Assembly: GCA_023630585.1 (NCBI GenBank)
Contig: CM042553.1
Location: 873,520-937,519 of the forward strand
DNA length: 64,000 nt
Source of the DNA: Cranoglanis bouderius
Taxonomy: Eukaryota; Chordata; Actinopteri; Siluriformes; Cranoglanididae
Direction of reading: 5' to 3'
Shown: piece by piece, positions 13,053-23,645 of the stretch
How the letters are laid out: the number at the start of each line of letters is the position of its first letter
How positions within the stretch are numbered: position 1 is the stretch's first letter
Notes under the pieces: model-generated
Database searches by the model: none
What the model saw: the letters and a program-made list of their open reading frames with translations, nothing else
What the model was told of the DNA's origin: nothing
Made by a program: the position numbers and the translations under genes

Positions 13053-13334
13053 ATCTTGTTTGGAGAATAGCATTTGTGAAACTGTATAAGTGTTTGATAA
13101 GGATAAGGATGTGAGAAGGACGGAGGACCAAAGAGCTACTAAGTGCCAAATGTGAAGATGCTGTGTCAAAACTCAGAATTACATTTAATAATTTCTGTTG
13201 GTTTCTGAAGAAGCAGTCATTGATAAATGGATCCCAATCATTCAGCTGAAGTTGCATGATAAGTAAGAAGAAAAAAACACTTTGAGCTGTTTTAGGAAAA
13301 CAAGAAAACCACCCTAATGTTAAAAATGATTTTT
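13053..13334. other. No feature recognised
   Basis: Short gap between two retroelement remnants with nothing that I can name. Confidence 0.4.
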
Positions 13335-13690
13335 GTCAGACAACAAGTGCAGGACACAAATGCAGGTAGTCAGTGGTTTTATTTAAAGGTAGCAAACAAA
13401 ACAGAAACGTAATCTAAGGGCAGAGTCAAGATACAGACAAGGGTCAGGCGATGAACTAACAACGTGAACAAGACTAGGCAAAAGCAAAACTAGAAAGACA
13501 AATACTAAACAATGGCTTGGTAAAGACTGGTACACATTGACACAGAGCGCATGCTTTGTGACGAACAAGGAACTACGAGGGCTTTGAACACACAAACTAA
13601 TCAAGGGCAAACTGAACACAGGTGAGAGTAATCATGACACATTAGGGAGACAACCAATGACAAGACAAGGGAGGAGACAAGACATGAACC
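13335..13690 (-). repeat. Possible LTR fragment of a gypsy-type element
   Basis: The style resembles the 3' part of fish gypsy LTRs read on the minus strand: a TTTTATTT block, then a run of purine-rich words such as GACAAGGGTCAGG and GGAGACAAGACATGAACC. No matching second LTR, TSD or internal coding region is visible. The assignment is by general resemblance only. Confidence 0.35.
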
Positions 13691-13984
13691 AGAACAAAAA
13701 AATAGACATATGGCAATGTAAACAAACACTAGACAATGTGGAATTGCGTGCCCTAAAGCTGCGAGCTGCTTTTATTTTATTATTTTATTCCTTATACCAC
13801 AGTATTTTGCCATTGTTTACAACTGCAAAGTTCATCCAAAAAAAAAAAAAAAACTACCAGAAACATGGCCACACAACTCCATCAAACTTGCTTTACTGCC
13901 AGACAAATCTGATTCATATTTAATCTGACTGCTGCTGCTAAATCATAAATCTTGGCACCTCTGTTAGTCCATTGATAGATACAT

Positions 13985-14453
13985 TTAAAGTTTCAAAAGT
14001 GTCAAGGTCCTGCCATGGCCATCCCAGTCCCCTGACTTGAAACCCATAGAAAACTTGTGGGGTGAACTGAAGAAGAGAGTTCACCAGCGTGGACCTTGTA
14101 ATTGGAAGGATCTGGAGAGATTCTGTATGGAGGAATTGTCTCAGATCCCTTGCCATGTATTCTCCAACCTCATCAGGCATTATAGGAGAAGAGTCAGAGC
14201 TGTTATCTTGGCAAAGGGAGGTAGCACAAAGTATTGACTAAAAGGGTGCCAATAATTGTTGCACACCTATATTTAACAAATTTTTTTTTTTATAAACCTG
14301 TGTTGTGTTTGTAGTTGTTTGATATCCATGAGAGCAGAGAATTTGTGATTTTTTTTTTTACCAAAAGATCAAAAGGTTAAACAATAAAGACAATTTTTCA
14401 CAGCCTTCTTTGCTCATATTTACCAAGGGTGCCAATATTAGTGGAGGACACTG
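13985..14453 (+). mobile_element. 3' part of a Tc1-like transposon, family E
   Basis: The right terminus ends in CACTG at 14453, followed by TA. The inverted repeat reads CAAGGGTGCCAATATTAGTG. About 66 C-terminal transposase codons are open on the plus strand (14037-14237), including the catalytic Glu in KPIENLWGELKKRVH and the family ending GGSTKY. The 5' half is missing. A longer copy of the same family is at 44092-45594. Confidence 0.8.
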
Positions 14454-14514
14454 TAGATGCTTCTATTACAACAATAAATTTTTCCTAATGAATCCATTAA
14501 AAAATTTAATGGGA

Positions 14515-14725
14515 AAGAAAAGCCTCCTTATATTGGAAAATTTGGGTTTGAGAGCAAAAGGTGAATATGAGATGACTCTTTTCTCAACTTCAGAATGGCT
14601 TACTTTTCTCCCATAGTCAGCTCTCTGGTCTCTTCATATTGGTTTATCCTGTAATATCAAATGTAGTCTTTACAGGTGAAACCCAGGGCTCAAACCAAGA
14701 GTAGACATTCAGAGCTATTAATAGT
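14515..14725 (-). mobile_element. Fragment of Tc1-like family C
   Basis: On the minus strand this matches the start of the family C transposase and its upstream inverted repeat, including TTTCTCCCATAGTCAGCTCT and the region before the start codon. Both ends are lost. Confidence 0.65.
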
Positions 14726-15070
14726 TAAAAAAATAAAAAAACATGTATGATGCAATATTTCTCAAACAAAACTATGAATCTTCACTTCATGTTATACTGG
14801 ATTTATCGTAAATATGAGTTCCTGACCTCACAGTTCGAAACAAAAATCCCTAAATGTGGTAAGAGGAAGCAATTTTGAGTTTCATCATCATGGTGACTGA
14901 AAAGACACTTTCACTGGTCAATGGATGCTCATTTTTATTCTGTTAAATAGTGCTTACAATAGTAAATAGCATACAGTAGTCATTAACCAGGCCACATACG
15001 TTATATTCTGTACATCACTGTTGGTTATTATGCACACTCTTCTAATACAGGGGTGACAGAGGATTATAAA
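14726..15070. other. No feature recognised
   Basis: AT-rich sequence without a recognisable gene or repeat. Confidence 0.4.
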
Positions 15071-15087
15071 GACACCATAATTATGAT

Positions 15088-15410
15088 CTTCTTCTTCTTT
15101 TCCTTTCGGCTGTTCCCTTCAGGGGTCGCCACAGTGAATCATCTGCCTCCATCTAGCCCTATCCCCTGCATCCTCTTCTCTCAGACCGGCTACCTTCATG
15201 TCCTCCTTCACTACATCCATAAACCTCCTCTTTGGTCTTCCTCTCGGCCTCCTGCCTGGCAGCTCTAACCTCAGCATCCTTTTACCGATATATTCACTCT
15301 CCCTCCTCTGAACATGTCCAAACCATCTCAACTTGGCCTCTCTAACTTTGTCTCCAAAACATCTCACATGTGCTGTCCTTCTGATGTACTCATTCCTGAT
15401 CCATAATTAT
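15088..15410 (-). mobile_element. 5'-truncated RTE-type LINE with target-site duplication
   Basis: On the minus strand this encodes the last ~80 residues of the same LINE ORF found at 22-23.5 kb (RWFGHVQRRESEYIGKRM), followed by the same 3' tail. It is flanked by a perfect 17-bp duplication, GACACCATAATTATGAT (15071-15087 and 15411-15427). This is a 5'-truncated retrotransposed copy, typical of target-primed reverse transcription. Confidence 0.92.
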
Positions 15411-15427
15411 GACACCATAATTATGAT

Positions 15428-16885
15428 GAGCATGTAAAATTATTTAATGCATAGAGAAGCATATTAACTGAGTCAGTATCAGGTGATAGATATTAGGAGA
15501 CAAATATCAGTGGAGAAATGTTGCAAGAATAAAGTTTCAAAGTGCATTGGGATGGTAATTATTGGGATATGTATATTGGATTGCTTTTGGTTCTCTTGAA
15601 TACTTACGAATATCACATTACGAGCCTCTTGGTGACAGAGTGATCAAGTGGAAGGCGACTCGAGCCTCATCTGATGCTATTTTCTCTAGTGATCCAATTA
15701 CAACCATCCCACAGTTCCTTTTTGCTTCATAAGAAAGATTATTTATTATATTATTAATTCCTGTCCAATTTGCATAACGAGGGCATTTAATAATCGATCA
15801 CAATTAATAATGCATTTATTAGTCATTTTCACATAGCAGATCTCAGTTATGAACCAGTAAAATGCTTATGATTAAAATCTAATAGTGAATACATTGTTTG
15901 CAAGTGTCTAATTTGGTCTTTACTGAACAGAGAACAACCTTAATTAACCACGTAATAAGTGTTCCTTAAAATAAAGTGTAACCAATCCATTATCGTGGTA
16001 ATGTGTGATGTTAACAACTGTTGCCAGTACACTCCAATGTGCTATGCCTTATCCTCCCAACAAATTTCAGTGAATAAGACGACGTTTTAGATGGAGTCTT
16101 TGTTTCATCATTCGAAGTGCAGCCTATAGTTTATAGAAATAAAATGTTGCATTATACATTATTAAGATGCAAATTTAGATGATTCATTCATGCTCAAGAA
16201 TTTTAAGACTTAAAATGTTAATTGTGCATTACAACAACTAATAATAAGAATATTATTATAATGTAGGAGATAATTAATATAGCTGAATGCATTATGCATT
16301 ACCCATGTATAAATGTCTAATTTAAACTTCATTAAAGAAAAATCAAGGCCATAACTAATCCCTATTTTATATGGTTTAACTCAATAATGAGGTGGTTTGT
16401 GCTCGCTATAGCTTCGCAGGCAGAAAATCAAGAGAAGAAGTTTGAGTGTATGTAGCCACAGTTAAAGTTCAAACATTAGCAACATGTCATGTCCTTTGTT
16501 TCATATATTTTTTCACAGGCACTCAGTCATCCAAGTTTGTTTTTCTCCCCTGCGATCTAATCAGGAGGAAAAAATTTTCAGCTTTAAAAGAGTGTAACGA
16601 AAAAAATCACAGATAGCAGCGGTTTTTAAAAGCATCTGCATTCCGCATGCCTTGTGGCCACTTCTCTTAGGACTGGCTGTAAAATGTGTGTTGCAGGTTG
16701 AGAGAAAAACTGCCTGTGTGTGAAAGCAGCCTAAAGTTTCTTCACTTCATTGCTCTTATACCAACAACTAGGAATGCAACTGAGATGTCATTAATGGACT
16801 TTAGCCGGCATTTCACCTCTCACACACCCTTTGGGCGAGGTCCTAGAAAGCACCCCCTCCATTACTATAGTGCCATATAAGCCAT
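15428..16885. other. No gene recognised
   Basis: AT-rich, gene-free sequence. Nothing resembling exons, RNA genes or terminal repeats was seen on either strand. Confidence 0.4.
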
Positions 16886-16889
16886 TGCC

Positions 16890-17690
16890 CATGGAGACAG
16901 CTGAAAACATTGACTAGTTGGATCAATGGGTCCTGATTACAATACAAGAGATACCAGCTTTAGTTCCTCCGTCAGCACTCAAAGTTCTATGGGCTCAGGG
17001 CCTTGCTGATATCGCTGCTTTTTTTGAATGACTGGCTGATATGTGCCCCCATCTCACTGACATTCTGGCACTTGGTCTCACGAAGAGCTCCCTAACATCA
17101 GAACAGGCCACACAACTCATTAGCATGTGGATTTATTGAGAATGCTAGCCATGTGAGTGGCAGACATTATTTCACCTGCCAGTTAAATATGTGCAATACC
17201 GGCTCCTGCTGAGGATGCTTGGACTGCTGACAGCAGCCGCAGTGGTAGTTCCCTTGGGCTTGCTCTAACTAAGAGACTTGCAGAAGTGCGTGATCAGCCT
17301 GAGACTCAACCACAAATATCAAACAGAGTTCTGTTTGACATCTCAAACAGCAAGAGGCACAGACTCTAGCCTGCTGATGATGCAAGGCCTTCCTGACAAA
17401 ATGAGTCTGCTTGAGATTGGTCCACCACTGGAGAGAGAAAATCATCAAGGACACCTTCCTCACTTGCTAGGTAGTGGTAGTGTGACATCTCTCTGGGGGT
17501 TCGGAAGCTTATTACAACCTTTGTAAAAAGGGCCAGGAGCCTCCTTTCTCCGTGATACCCCAAGAGACCAGAGTGGGATCTCCCCCTGTTACTGAAGTCC
17601 CTTAAGGCTCCTCCTTACCAACCTATGCAAGATGATGAACTGCAATGTGTATCTTTAAAAAATCTTTTTGCTGATGATCATTTCAGGAAT
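16890..17690 (+). pseudogene. DIRS1-like retrotransposon relic
   Basis: Fragments in the plus direction resemble DIRS1-type polyproteins. MLGLLTAAAVVVPLGLL is like the stretch between reverse transcriptase and RNase H, and PKRPEWDLPLLLKSLKAPPY with FADDHF downstream is like the start of the tyrosine recombinase. Stops and frameshifts are frequent. No terminal repeats were found, so the limits are approximate. DIRS elements integrate with a tyrosine recombinase and leave no target-site duplication. Confidence 0.6.
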
Positions 17691-17870
17691 AAGAGCATGA
17701 GAACTGACTTCTATAATGATAACTTTTATTAAAGTACTTTACAGCAACTGGAAATACGTAAGACAAGTATGTGTCATCCCCCATGAACCATCAAAAGGAC
17801 TTCACCAGGCTTTGTTCATACCAGGAAGTGTGGCCATGTATCTCATGTGGTTAGTGATTATTCATTGGCC

Positions 17871-18885
17871 AGAGCCATATCACCCTGCAGTTCTCGCCTG
17901 GTTTTCTACTGAAGCTAAGCAGGGTTGTACCTGGACAGTACCTGGACAGTACCTGCACAGGAGATCTCCTGGGGAACACTAGGATCTCCTGGGGAACACT
18001 TGCTGCTGTAAGTGGTATTAGGGAGGCCAGCAGGTGGTGCTCTCCCTGTAGTCTGTGTGAGTCCTAATGCCCCAGTATAGTGACGGGAACACTATACTGT
18101 AAAAAACAGCACCGTCTTTCGGATGACACGTTAAACCGAGGTCCTGGAAATCTTACCAGAAGGTTCCACAGGGTGTCTGATTCAGGAATCAAATACGGTT
18201 TGGCATGTGTTATTATAATTTGTGAATGAAAATAAACTTGATTTTTCTGCAGCCCTGTATATTTTTCCCTCAGTATTTCCCAGGCACAGTGTTAGGGCAA
18301 ATAAATAGGGTTTAATTCAGAAATAAATGTATAGATGGACATGCATAGGATATACCTCCTACAGTTGCAATCAAAATTATTCAACCCCCATTGCAAATCA
18401 GGTTTATTGTCAAAATTTACAGACTTTCAGCTGTTTGCAATGAACAAATCAAACAAAAGCAATTGAAATAGTTCAACACAACGAATGCTTCAAGTGGTTT
18501 CCCCAAATTCAACTGAAAATCTGTCTTTCAGATGAGACGTTAAACTGAGGTCCTGACTCTCCATGGTCATTAAAAATCCCAGGACACTTCTCGTAAAGAG
18601 TAGGGGTATAACCCCGGTGTCATGGCAAAAGTCCCCCATTGGCCCTTATCTATCATGGCCCCCTAATATTCTCCATCCCTGAATTGGCTATATCACTCTC
18701 CTCTCCACCAATAGCTGGTGTGTGGTGGGCATTCTGGCACACTATGGCTGCCATCGCATCATCCAGGTGGATGCTACACACTGGTGTTGTTTGAGATCCC
18801 TGATCCCCCCCCCCCACTATGTAAAGCGTTTTGAGTGTCTAGAAAAGCGCTATATAAATGTAACTAATTATTAATTATTATTATT
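17871..18885 (+). repeat. 5S-rRNA-derived SINE, copy 1, interrupted by other repeat sequence
   Basis: The 5' part resembles a 5S rRNA gene: CCATATCACCCTGCAG at the start, then the box A region GAAGCTAAGCAGGGTT. The later GGGAGA...CCTGGGGA segment carries small tandem duplications. A unique SINE body follows, and the 3' tail runs TAAAGCGTTTTGAGTGTCTA, then GCGCTATATAAATGTAA, then ATT repeats. This is the layout of fish 5S-derived SINEs (SINE3 type). The body is interrupted at about 18149-18515. Confidence 0.8.
18149..18515 (+). repeat. Repeat segment plus Tc1 inverted-repeat fragment inside the SINE
   Basis: From 18149 to 18361 there is an unnamed repeat. At 18362 a Tc1-like terminus begins (CAGTTGCAATCAAAATTATT) directly after TA. 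It runs to about 18515, where SINE sequence resumes. The same order and the same right-hand junction occur in reverse at 63526-63905. The first part also precedes the Tc1 element at 58872. The SINE words around the GACGTTAAAC motif are present on both sides of the insert. Confidence 0.75.
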
Positions 18886-19752
18886 ATTTTTATAAGCTCG
18901 GCACGAATGCACACAGGGACAATATATTGTATAAACAGTACCATTTTCTGTTATGGGGCAGTGTTACACTTGCATATAAAAGGTGCGAGATATTTTTTAT
19001 TATTATTATTTTTTGGAAACCCAACAATAAGGTGAGAACAGGGATCAAAGATCAATATCAGGCTAATTCAGTGTAAAACAAGACTACTTTCTGCACAAAC
19101 TTAAAACATCTTCAGAAAGAAGCAAAGCATAAACATGCAACTAGTCCTGATCATTTTTTCAATGGATAGAACACTTTTCTCTGAAGTAGAGTGCTGATAT
19201 CACTTCCCTGCAGACTTATTATTCCCTTCTGTGATGAAAATCACCTCATTTAGCCTTCACGTTCACACTCATCTTTCAAAGGCTTCGGGGGGGAAAAAAA
19301 AAAAGTAATTCTCCAACAGGCAGCTGAGCGAATACAGCTCGTTTGAAGGAACACGTGTGGATACATGAGCACATCAAGCACACACACACACACACACATC
19401 AACATACAAAAATAAAAACCCTGAGAAAAACTTCTGTCTATGTTAATGCTTTGCAACTCTGCATTTCACCTTCACTGAGACTGCAACAAGAATCTTTCCA
19501 TCTTTTTTACAAATCAGTTCACATGACCCACTATACATTACTTTTTGAAAAATTCAGATTCAAATATAGCAGCTTCTGGCTTGATAGAATTTCAGAAATA
19601 TTCATTAATATGTGATGAATATAAGAGGAAAAAGAGGAAGAGTTTCTACACAATGACACACTCCCACTATCTGTATCTATTTAGTGCTTCAAACATTCAT
19701 AACTGTATTTACATTTAAGCCCAAAGTGGGTGTGGCCTAAACCAGAAGGTCA
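18886..19752. other. No gene recognised
   Basis: This stretch contains a short (CA)n tract near 19379-19398 and a poly-A run. Nothing else is recognisable. Confidence 0.4.
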
Positions 19753-19784
19753 GTTTTGTTCAGAGGTGGACAGCATACAGTACA

Positions 19785-20226
19785 CAACTCCAAATCACCC
19801 TGCAGTTCTTGCCTTTTTTTTCCCCCACTGAAGCTAAGCAGGGTTGAGCCTGGCCAGTACCTGGATGGGAGACCTCCTGGGGAAAATAAGGTTGCTGCTG
19901 GAAGTGGTATTAGGGAGGCCAGTAGGTGGTGCTCTCCCTGTGGTCTGTGTCGGTCCTAATGCCCCAGTATAGAGAAGGGGACACTATACTGTAAAAAGAG
20001 CACCGTCTTTCGGATGAGACGTTAAACTGAGGTCCTGACTCTCTGTGGTCATGAAAAAATTCCCCCTTGGCCCATATCCATCATGGCACCCTAACAATCT
20101 CCATCCCTGAATTGGCTACATCGCTCTCCTCTCCTCTCCACCAATAGCCGGTGTGTGGTGGGCATTCTGGCTCACTATGGCTGCCGATGCATAATCCAGG
20201 TGGATGCTACACACTGGGGGTGGTTT
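19785..20226 (+). repeat. 5S-rRNA-derived SINE, copy 2, 3'-truncated
   Basis: The 5S-like head is clearer here than in copy 1: AAATCACCCTGCAG, the box A region GAAGCTAAGCAGGGTTGAG and GTACCTGGATGGGAGACC, which match the internal promoter of 5S genes. The SINE body follows, but the tail stops near GCTACACACTGGGGGTGG. The AAAGCGCT-type tail and ATT repeats are missing. Confidence 0.85.
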
Positions 20227-20560
20227 GAGGAGAATGTTCCGGTGTGATTTTTGTCAAAGGTTTAATAGACAGGCGAATCGTTATCATTTAGGAAAGAGAT
20301 CGTGTGGGTGTTTGAATTGGATTGCGATCTTTTTATGATTAATCTTGCGTTATCATACATAATCGTATATTAATTGTGCAAGGTAACAAAAAGAAACTAA
20401 AAAAGTTACAAGATATTAACTTATTTAATTCTTAAACTCGTTTACATTTGAATTCACGCTTTTGCATACTAACTAACGTCACTGTCGAACCTTGCGTAAA
20501 CTTGGCAGGCAAATCCATAAATCATTTGACCAACCATACTTCTTACTGACTACTTTAGCT

Positions 20561-20779
20561 CTAAAGCACAGACAATTTCAAGCTTTCACAAGAAATGAAA
20601 AGTTTACATACCTCAATATGCTTCCGCAGGTTAGACGGCGAGTCTTTGAAGGCTGTGATTTGCTTTGTTTTAGGCAACCATTTAAAACGAAAAGAATCTT
20701 TGACCTTTTCAAAAAACTGGAACGTACTTTTTAAGTATGGCCATGGGTGCACGCACTGCGCCGAGAAACAGTCTTCCAT
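20561..20779 (-). pseudogene. Relic of a hAT BED zinc finger
   Basis: The minus-strand frame reads WPYLKSTFQFFEKVKDSFRF, then KQITAFKDSPSNLRKHIE. This resembles the N-terminal BED finger of hAT transposases (Trp near the start, SNLRKH at the end). The expected CxxC pair is not present. The position inside the hAT ends at 19761 and 23637 fits a remnant of that element's transposase. Confidence 0.55.
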
Positions 20780-21047
20780 TTTGCCAACTGATCAGTGTTC
20801 AAAAAAAGCTGTGAAATCATTGAACTTCACGACACATGACCCTACAAGAGTGATTATTGATAGGCTGTCTGTCACCTGCAAAAAAAAACAATCACATTTT
20901 AGAGAAGAAAAAAGAAAATCCACTGATTTTCAAAGCTGCTACATAGTAACGACATTAGACTCGAGGACCTTGATCGAAATGTAGTGGAGTGAAAAGTACG
21001 ATATTTGTCTTTCAAATGTAATCTAGCCACAGGAGGTCACATGTCAA

Positions 21048-21737
21048 ATGTCAGACTTTAATGGACATGTTGGTAAAGGGAATAGTGGGGATGAGGAAGT
21101 GATGGGCAGGTTTGGTCTTCAGGTAAGGAACCCAGAAGGACAGAGGTTGGTAGACTTTGCTAAAAGTATGGAGATGGCTGTGGTGAACACGTACTTTCAG
21201 AAGAGGCAGGAACACAGGGTGACATATAAGAGTGGTGGCAGGAGCACACAGGTGGACTATATCTTATGTAGACACTGTAATCTGATGGAGATTAGTGATT
21301 GCAAAGTAGTGGTAGGAGAGAGTGTAGCTAGACAGCATAGCATGGTGGTGTGTAAGATGACTCTGGTGGTGAGGAAGATGAAAAAAGCAAAGGCAGAGCA
21401 GAAGACAAAGTGGTGGAAGTTGGAAAAGGAAGAGTGCTGTGCGGTTTTCAGGGAGGAGTTGAGACAGGCTTTAGGTGGTCAGGAGGTGCTTCCAGATGAC
21501 TGGACTACTACAGCCAAAGTGATCAGGGAGACAGGTAGGAAGGTGCTAGGTGTGTCATCTGGAAGGAGGAAAGAAGACAAGGAGACTTGGTGGTGGAATG
21601 AGGAAGTTCAGGAGAGTATCCAGAGGAAGAGGTTAGCTAGGAAGAAGTGGGACAGTGAGAGGACGGAGGAAAGTAGACAGGAATATAGCTCCCTATATTC
21701 CTGTCTACTTTCCTCCGTCAGCATGCATGCAGCATGA
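21048..21737 (+). pseudogene. LINE apurinic-type endonuclease, C-terminal part
   Basis: The frame begins within the endonuclease core (SDFNGHVGKGNSGDEE, with the DFNGHVG motif) and continues with RLVDFAKSMEMAVVNTYF and STQVDYILCR. This domain nicks target DNA. The last residues (YSCLLSSVSMHAA) are out of register because of an inverted duplication at 21662-21719. The N-terminal third is lost by 5' truncation. Confidence 0.85.
21662..21719. repeat. Near-perfect 27-bp inverted duplication (hairpin) inside the LINE
   Basis: The left arm at 21662-21688 and right arm at 21693-21719 are exact reverse complements, separated by only CTCC. It falls in the LINE coding region and shifts the reading. 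The related ORF order suggests it is a secondary mutation, not an original part of the element. Confidence 0.92.
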
Positions 21738-22097
21738 GGTTAAGATAAAGGTGGCAAAGGCCAAACATAAAACTTATGAGGACATGTATGCAAGGTTAGA
21801 TAGTAAGGAAGGTGAGAGGGATTTGTATCGGTTGGCGAGGCAGACGGATAGAGATGGTAAGGATGTGCAGCAGGTTAGAGTGATTAAAGATAGAGATGGA
21901 AATGTGTTGACAGGTGACAGGAGGGTGAGATAAAGATGGAAGGAGTACTTTGAGGAACTGATGAATGAGGAAAATGACAGAGAGAGAAGAGTAGTAGAGG
22001 CAAATATTGTTGAGCAGGAAGTAGAAAGGATTAGCAAGGGTGAAGTTAGGAGAGCTTTGAAGAGGATGCAGAGAGGAAAGGTCCTGATGACATACCA

Positions 22098-23477
22098 GTG
22101 GAGGTATGGAAGTGTCTAGGAGAGATGGCAGTAGAGTTTTTAACTAGGCTGTTCAACAAGGTCTTAGTGAGTGAGAGGATGCCTGAGGAATGGAGGAGAA
22201 GTGTTTTGGTGCCGATTTTTAAGAACAAGGGAAATGTGCAGAGTTGTGGAAACTACAGAGGTATTAAGCTGATGAGCCATACAATGAAGTTGTGGGAAAG
22301 AGTAGTGGAAGCAAGGCTAAGGGGAGAAGTGAACATTTGTGAGCAGCAGTGTGGTTTCATGCCAAGAAAGAGCACTACAGATGCAATATTTGCTTTGAGA
22401 ATGTTGATGGAGAAGTACAGAGAGGGTCAGAAAGAGCTGCATTGTGTCTTTGTAGATTTAGAGAAAGCGTATGACAGGGTGCCAAGAGAGGAGCTGTGGT
22501 ATTGTATGAGGAGGTCTGGAGTGGCAGAGAAGTATGTTAGAGTGGTGCAGGATATGTATGAGAGCAGTAGGACAGTGGTAAGGTGTGCGGTAGGTGTGAC
22601 AGAGGAGTTCACGGTGAAGGTGGGACTGCATCAAGGATCGGCTCTGAGCCCCTTCTTGTTTGCGGTGGTGATGGACAGGCTGACAGATGAGGTCAGACAG
22701 GAATCTCCATGGACTATGATGTTTGCGGATGACATTGTGATCTGTAGTGAGAGCAGGGAGCAGGTAGAGGAAACTCTAGAGAGGTGGAGGTTTGCTCTGG
22801 AGAGAAGAGGAATGAAGGTTAGTCGCAGCAAGACAGAATACATGTGTGTGAATGAGAGGCATCCAAGTGGAACAGTGAGGTTACAGGGAGAGGAGATAAA
22901 GAAGGTGCAGGATTTTAAGTACTTAGGGTCAACGGTCCAGAGCAACGGGGAGTGTGGAAAAGAGGTGAAGAAGCGTGTGCAGGCAGGTTGGAATGGGTGG
23001 AGAAAAGTGTCAGGTCTATTGTGTGATAAAAGAGTACCAGCAAAAATGAAAGGAAAGGTGTACAGGACAGTAGTGAGACCAGCGATGTTGTATGGTTTGG
23101 AGACAGTTGCACTGAGGAAAAGACAGGAGGAAGAGTTAGAGGTAGCAGAGCTGAAGATGTTGAGGTTCTCTTTGGGAGTGATGAGGATGGATAGGATCAG
23201 GAATGAGTACATCAGGGGGACAGCACATGTGAGATGTTTTGGAGACAAAGTTAGAGAGGCCAGGTTGAGATGGTTTGGACATGTTCAGAGGAGGGAGAGT
23301 GAATATATCGGTAAAAGGATGCTGAGGTTAGAGCTGCCAGGCAGGAGGCCGAGAGGAAGACCAAAGAGGAGGTTTATGGATGTAGTGAAGGAGGACATGA
23401 AGGTAGTAGGTCTGAGAGAAGAGGATGCAGGGGATAGGGCTAGATGGAGACAGATGATTCGCTGTGGCGACCCCTGA
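22098..23477 (+). pseudogene. LINE reverse transcriptase, RTE-type
   Basis: A 459-codon open stretch contains the reverse transcriptase palm motifs: RRSVLVPIFKNKG, NYRGIKLMSHTMK, FVDLEKAYDRVPR, LHQGSALSPFLF and the catalytic MMFADDIVI. It ends with RWFGHVQRRESEYIGKRM and the basic PGRRPRGRPKRRF region. The enzyme would copy its RNA at the nicked target. The frame is open here, but the upstream part of the polyprotein (21738-22097) is frameshifted, so the element is not expected to be active. Confidence 0.92.
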
Positions 23478-23645
23478 AGGGAACAGCCGAAAGGAAAAGA
23501 AGATTTGTCTTTCAAATGTAGTGAAGTTAAAGTCACAAGTTTCCAGAAAAAACAATACTCAAGTGAAGTACAGATACTCAAAAAGTGTACTTAAGTACAG
23601 TACTCAAGTAAATGTACTTTGTTACTGTCCACCTCTGGTTTTGTT

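Larger units (their letters stand above)
21021..23502 (+). mobile_element. RTE-type LINE with 18-bp target-site duplication
   Basis: The 2.48-kb insertion is flanked by a perfect 18-bp duplication, ATTTGTCTTTCAAATGTA (21003-21020 and 23503-23520). It lacks the beginning of the endonuclease, so it is 5'-truncated. The 3' end, GGGAACAGCCGAAAGG plus AAAGAAG, is the same as in the fragment at 15088-15410. The protein pieces resemble the RTE/BovB group: APE endonuclease, reverse transcriptase and a C-terminal basic region. Confidence 0.93.
19761..23637. mobile_element. hAT-type element with 8-bp target-site duplication and nested retroelements
   Basis: The left end reads CAGAGGTGGACAG and the right end CTGTCCACCTCTG, perfect 13-bp terminal inverted repeats typical of fish hAT elements. 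They are flanked by a perfect 8-bp duplication, GTTTTGTT (19753-19760 and 23638-23645). An 8-bp duplication is the hAT signature. Inside are a 5S-derived SINE, a relic of a BED-type zinc finger on the minus strand and an RTE LINE with its own duplication. No intact transposase core was found, so the element is non-autonomous or decayed. Confidence 0.88.

Noticed and set aside
17881..18000. A genuine 5S rRNA gene
   Set aside because: The sequence diverges from 5S rRNA outside the internal promoter and continues into a SINE body and tail, so it is a derived SINE.
22631..23248. A 205-codon minus-strand frame
   Set aside because: It is fully antisense to the LINE reverse transcriptase.
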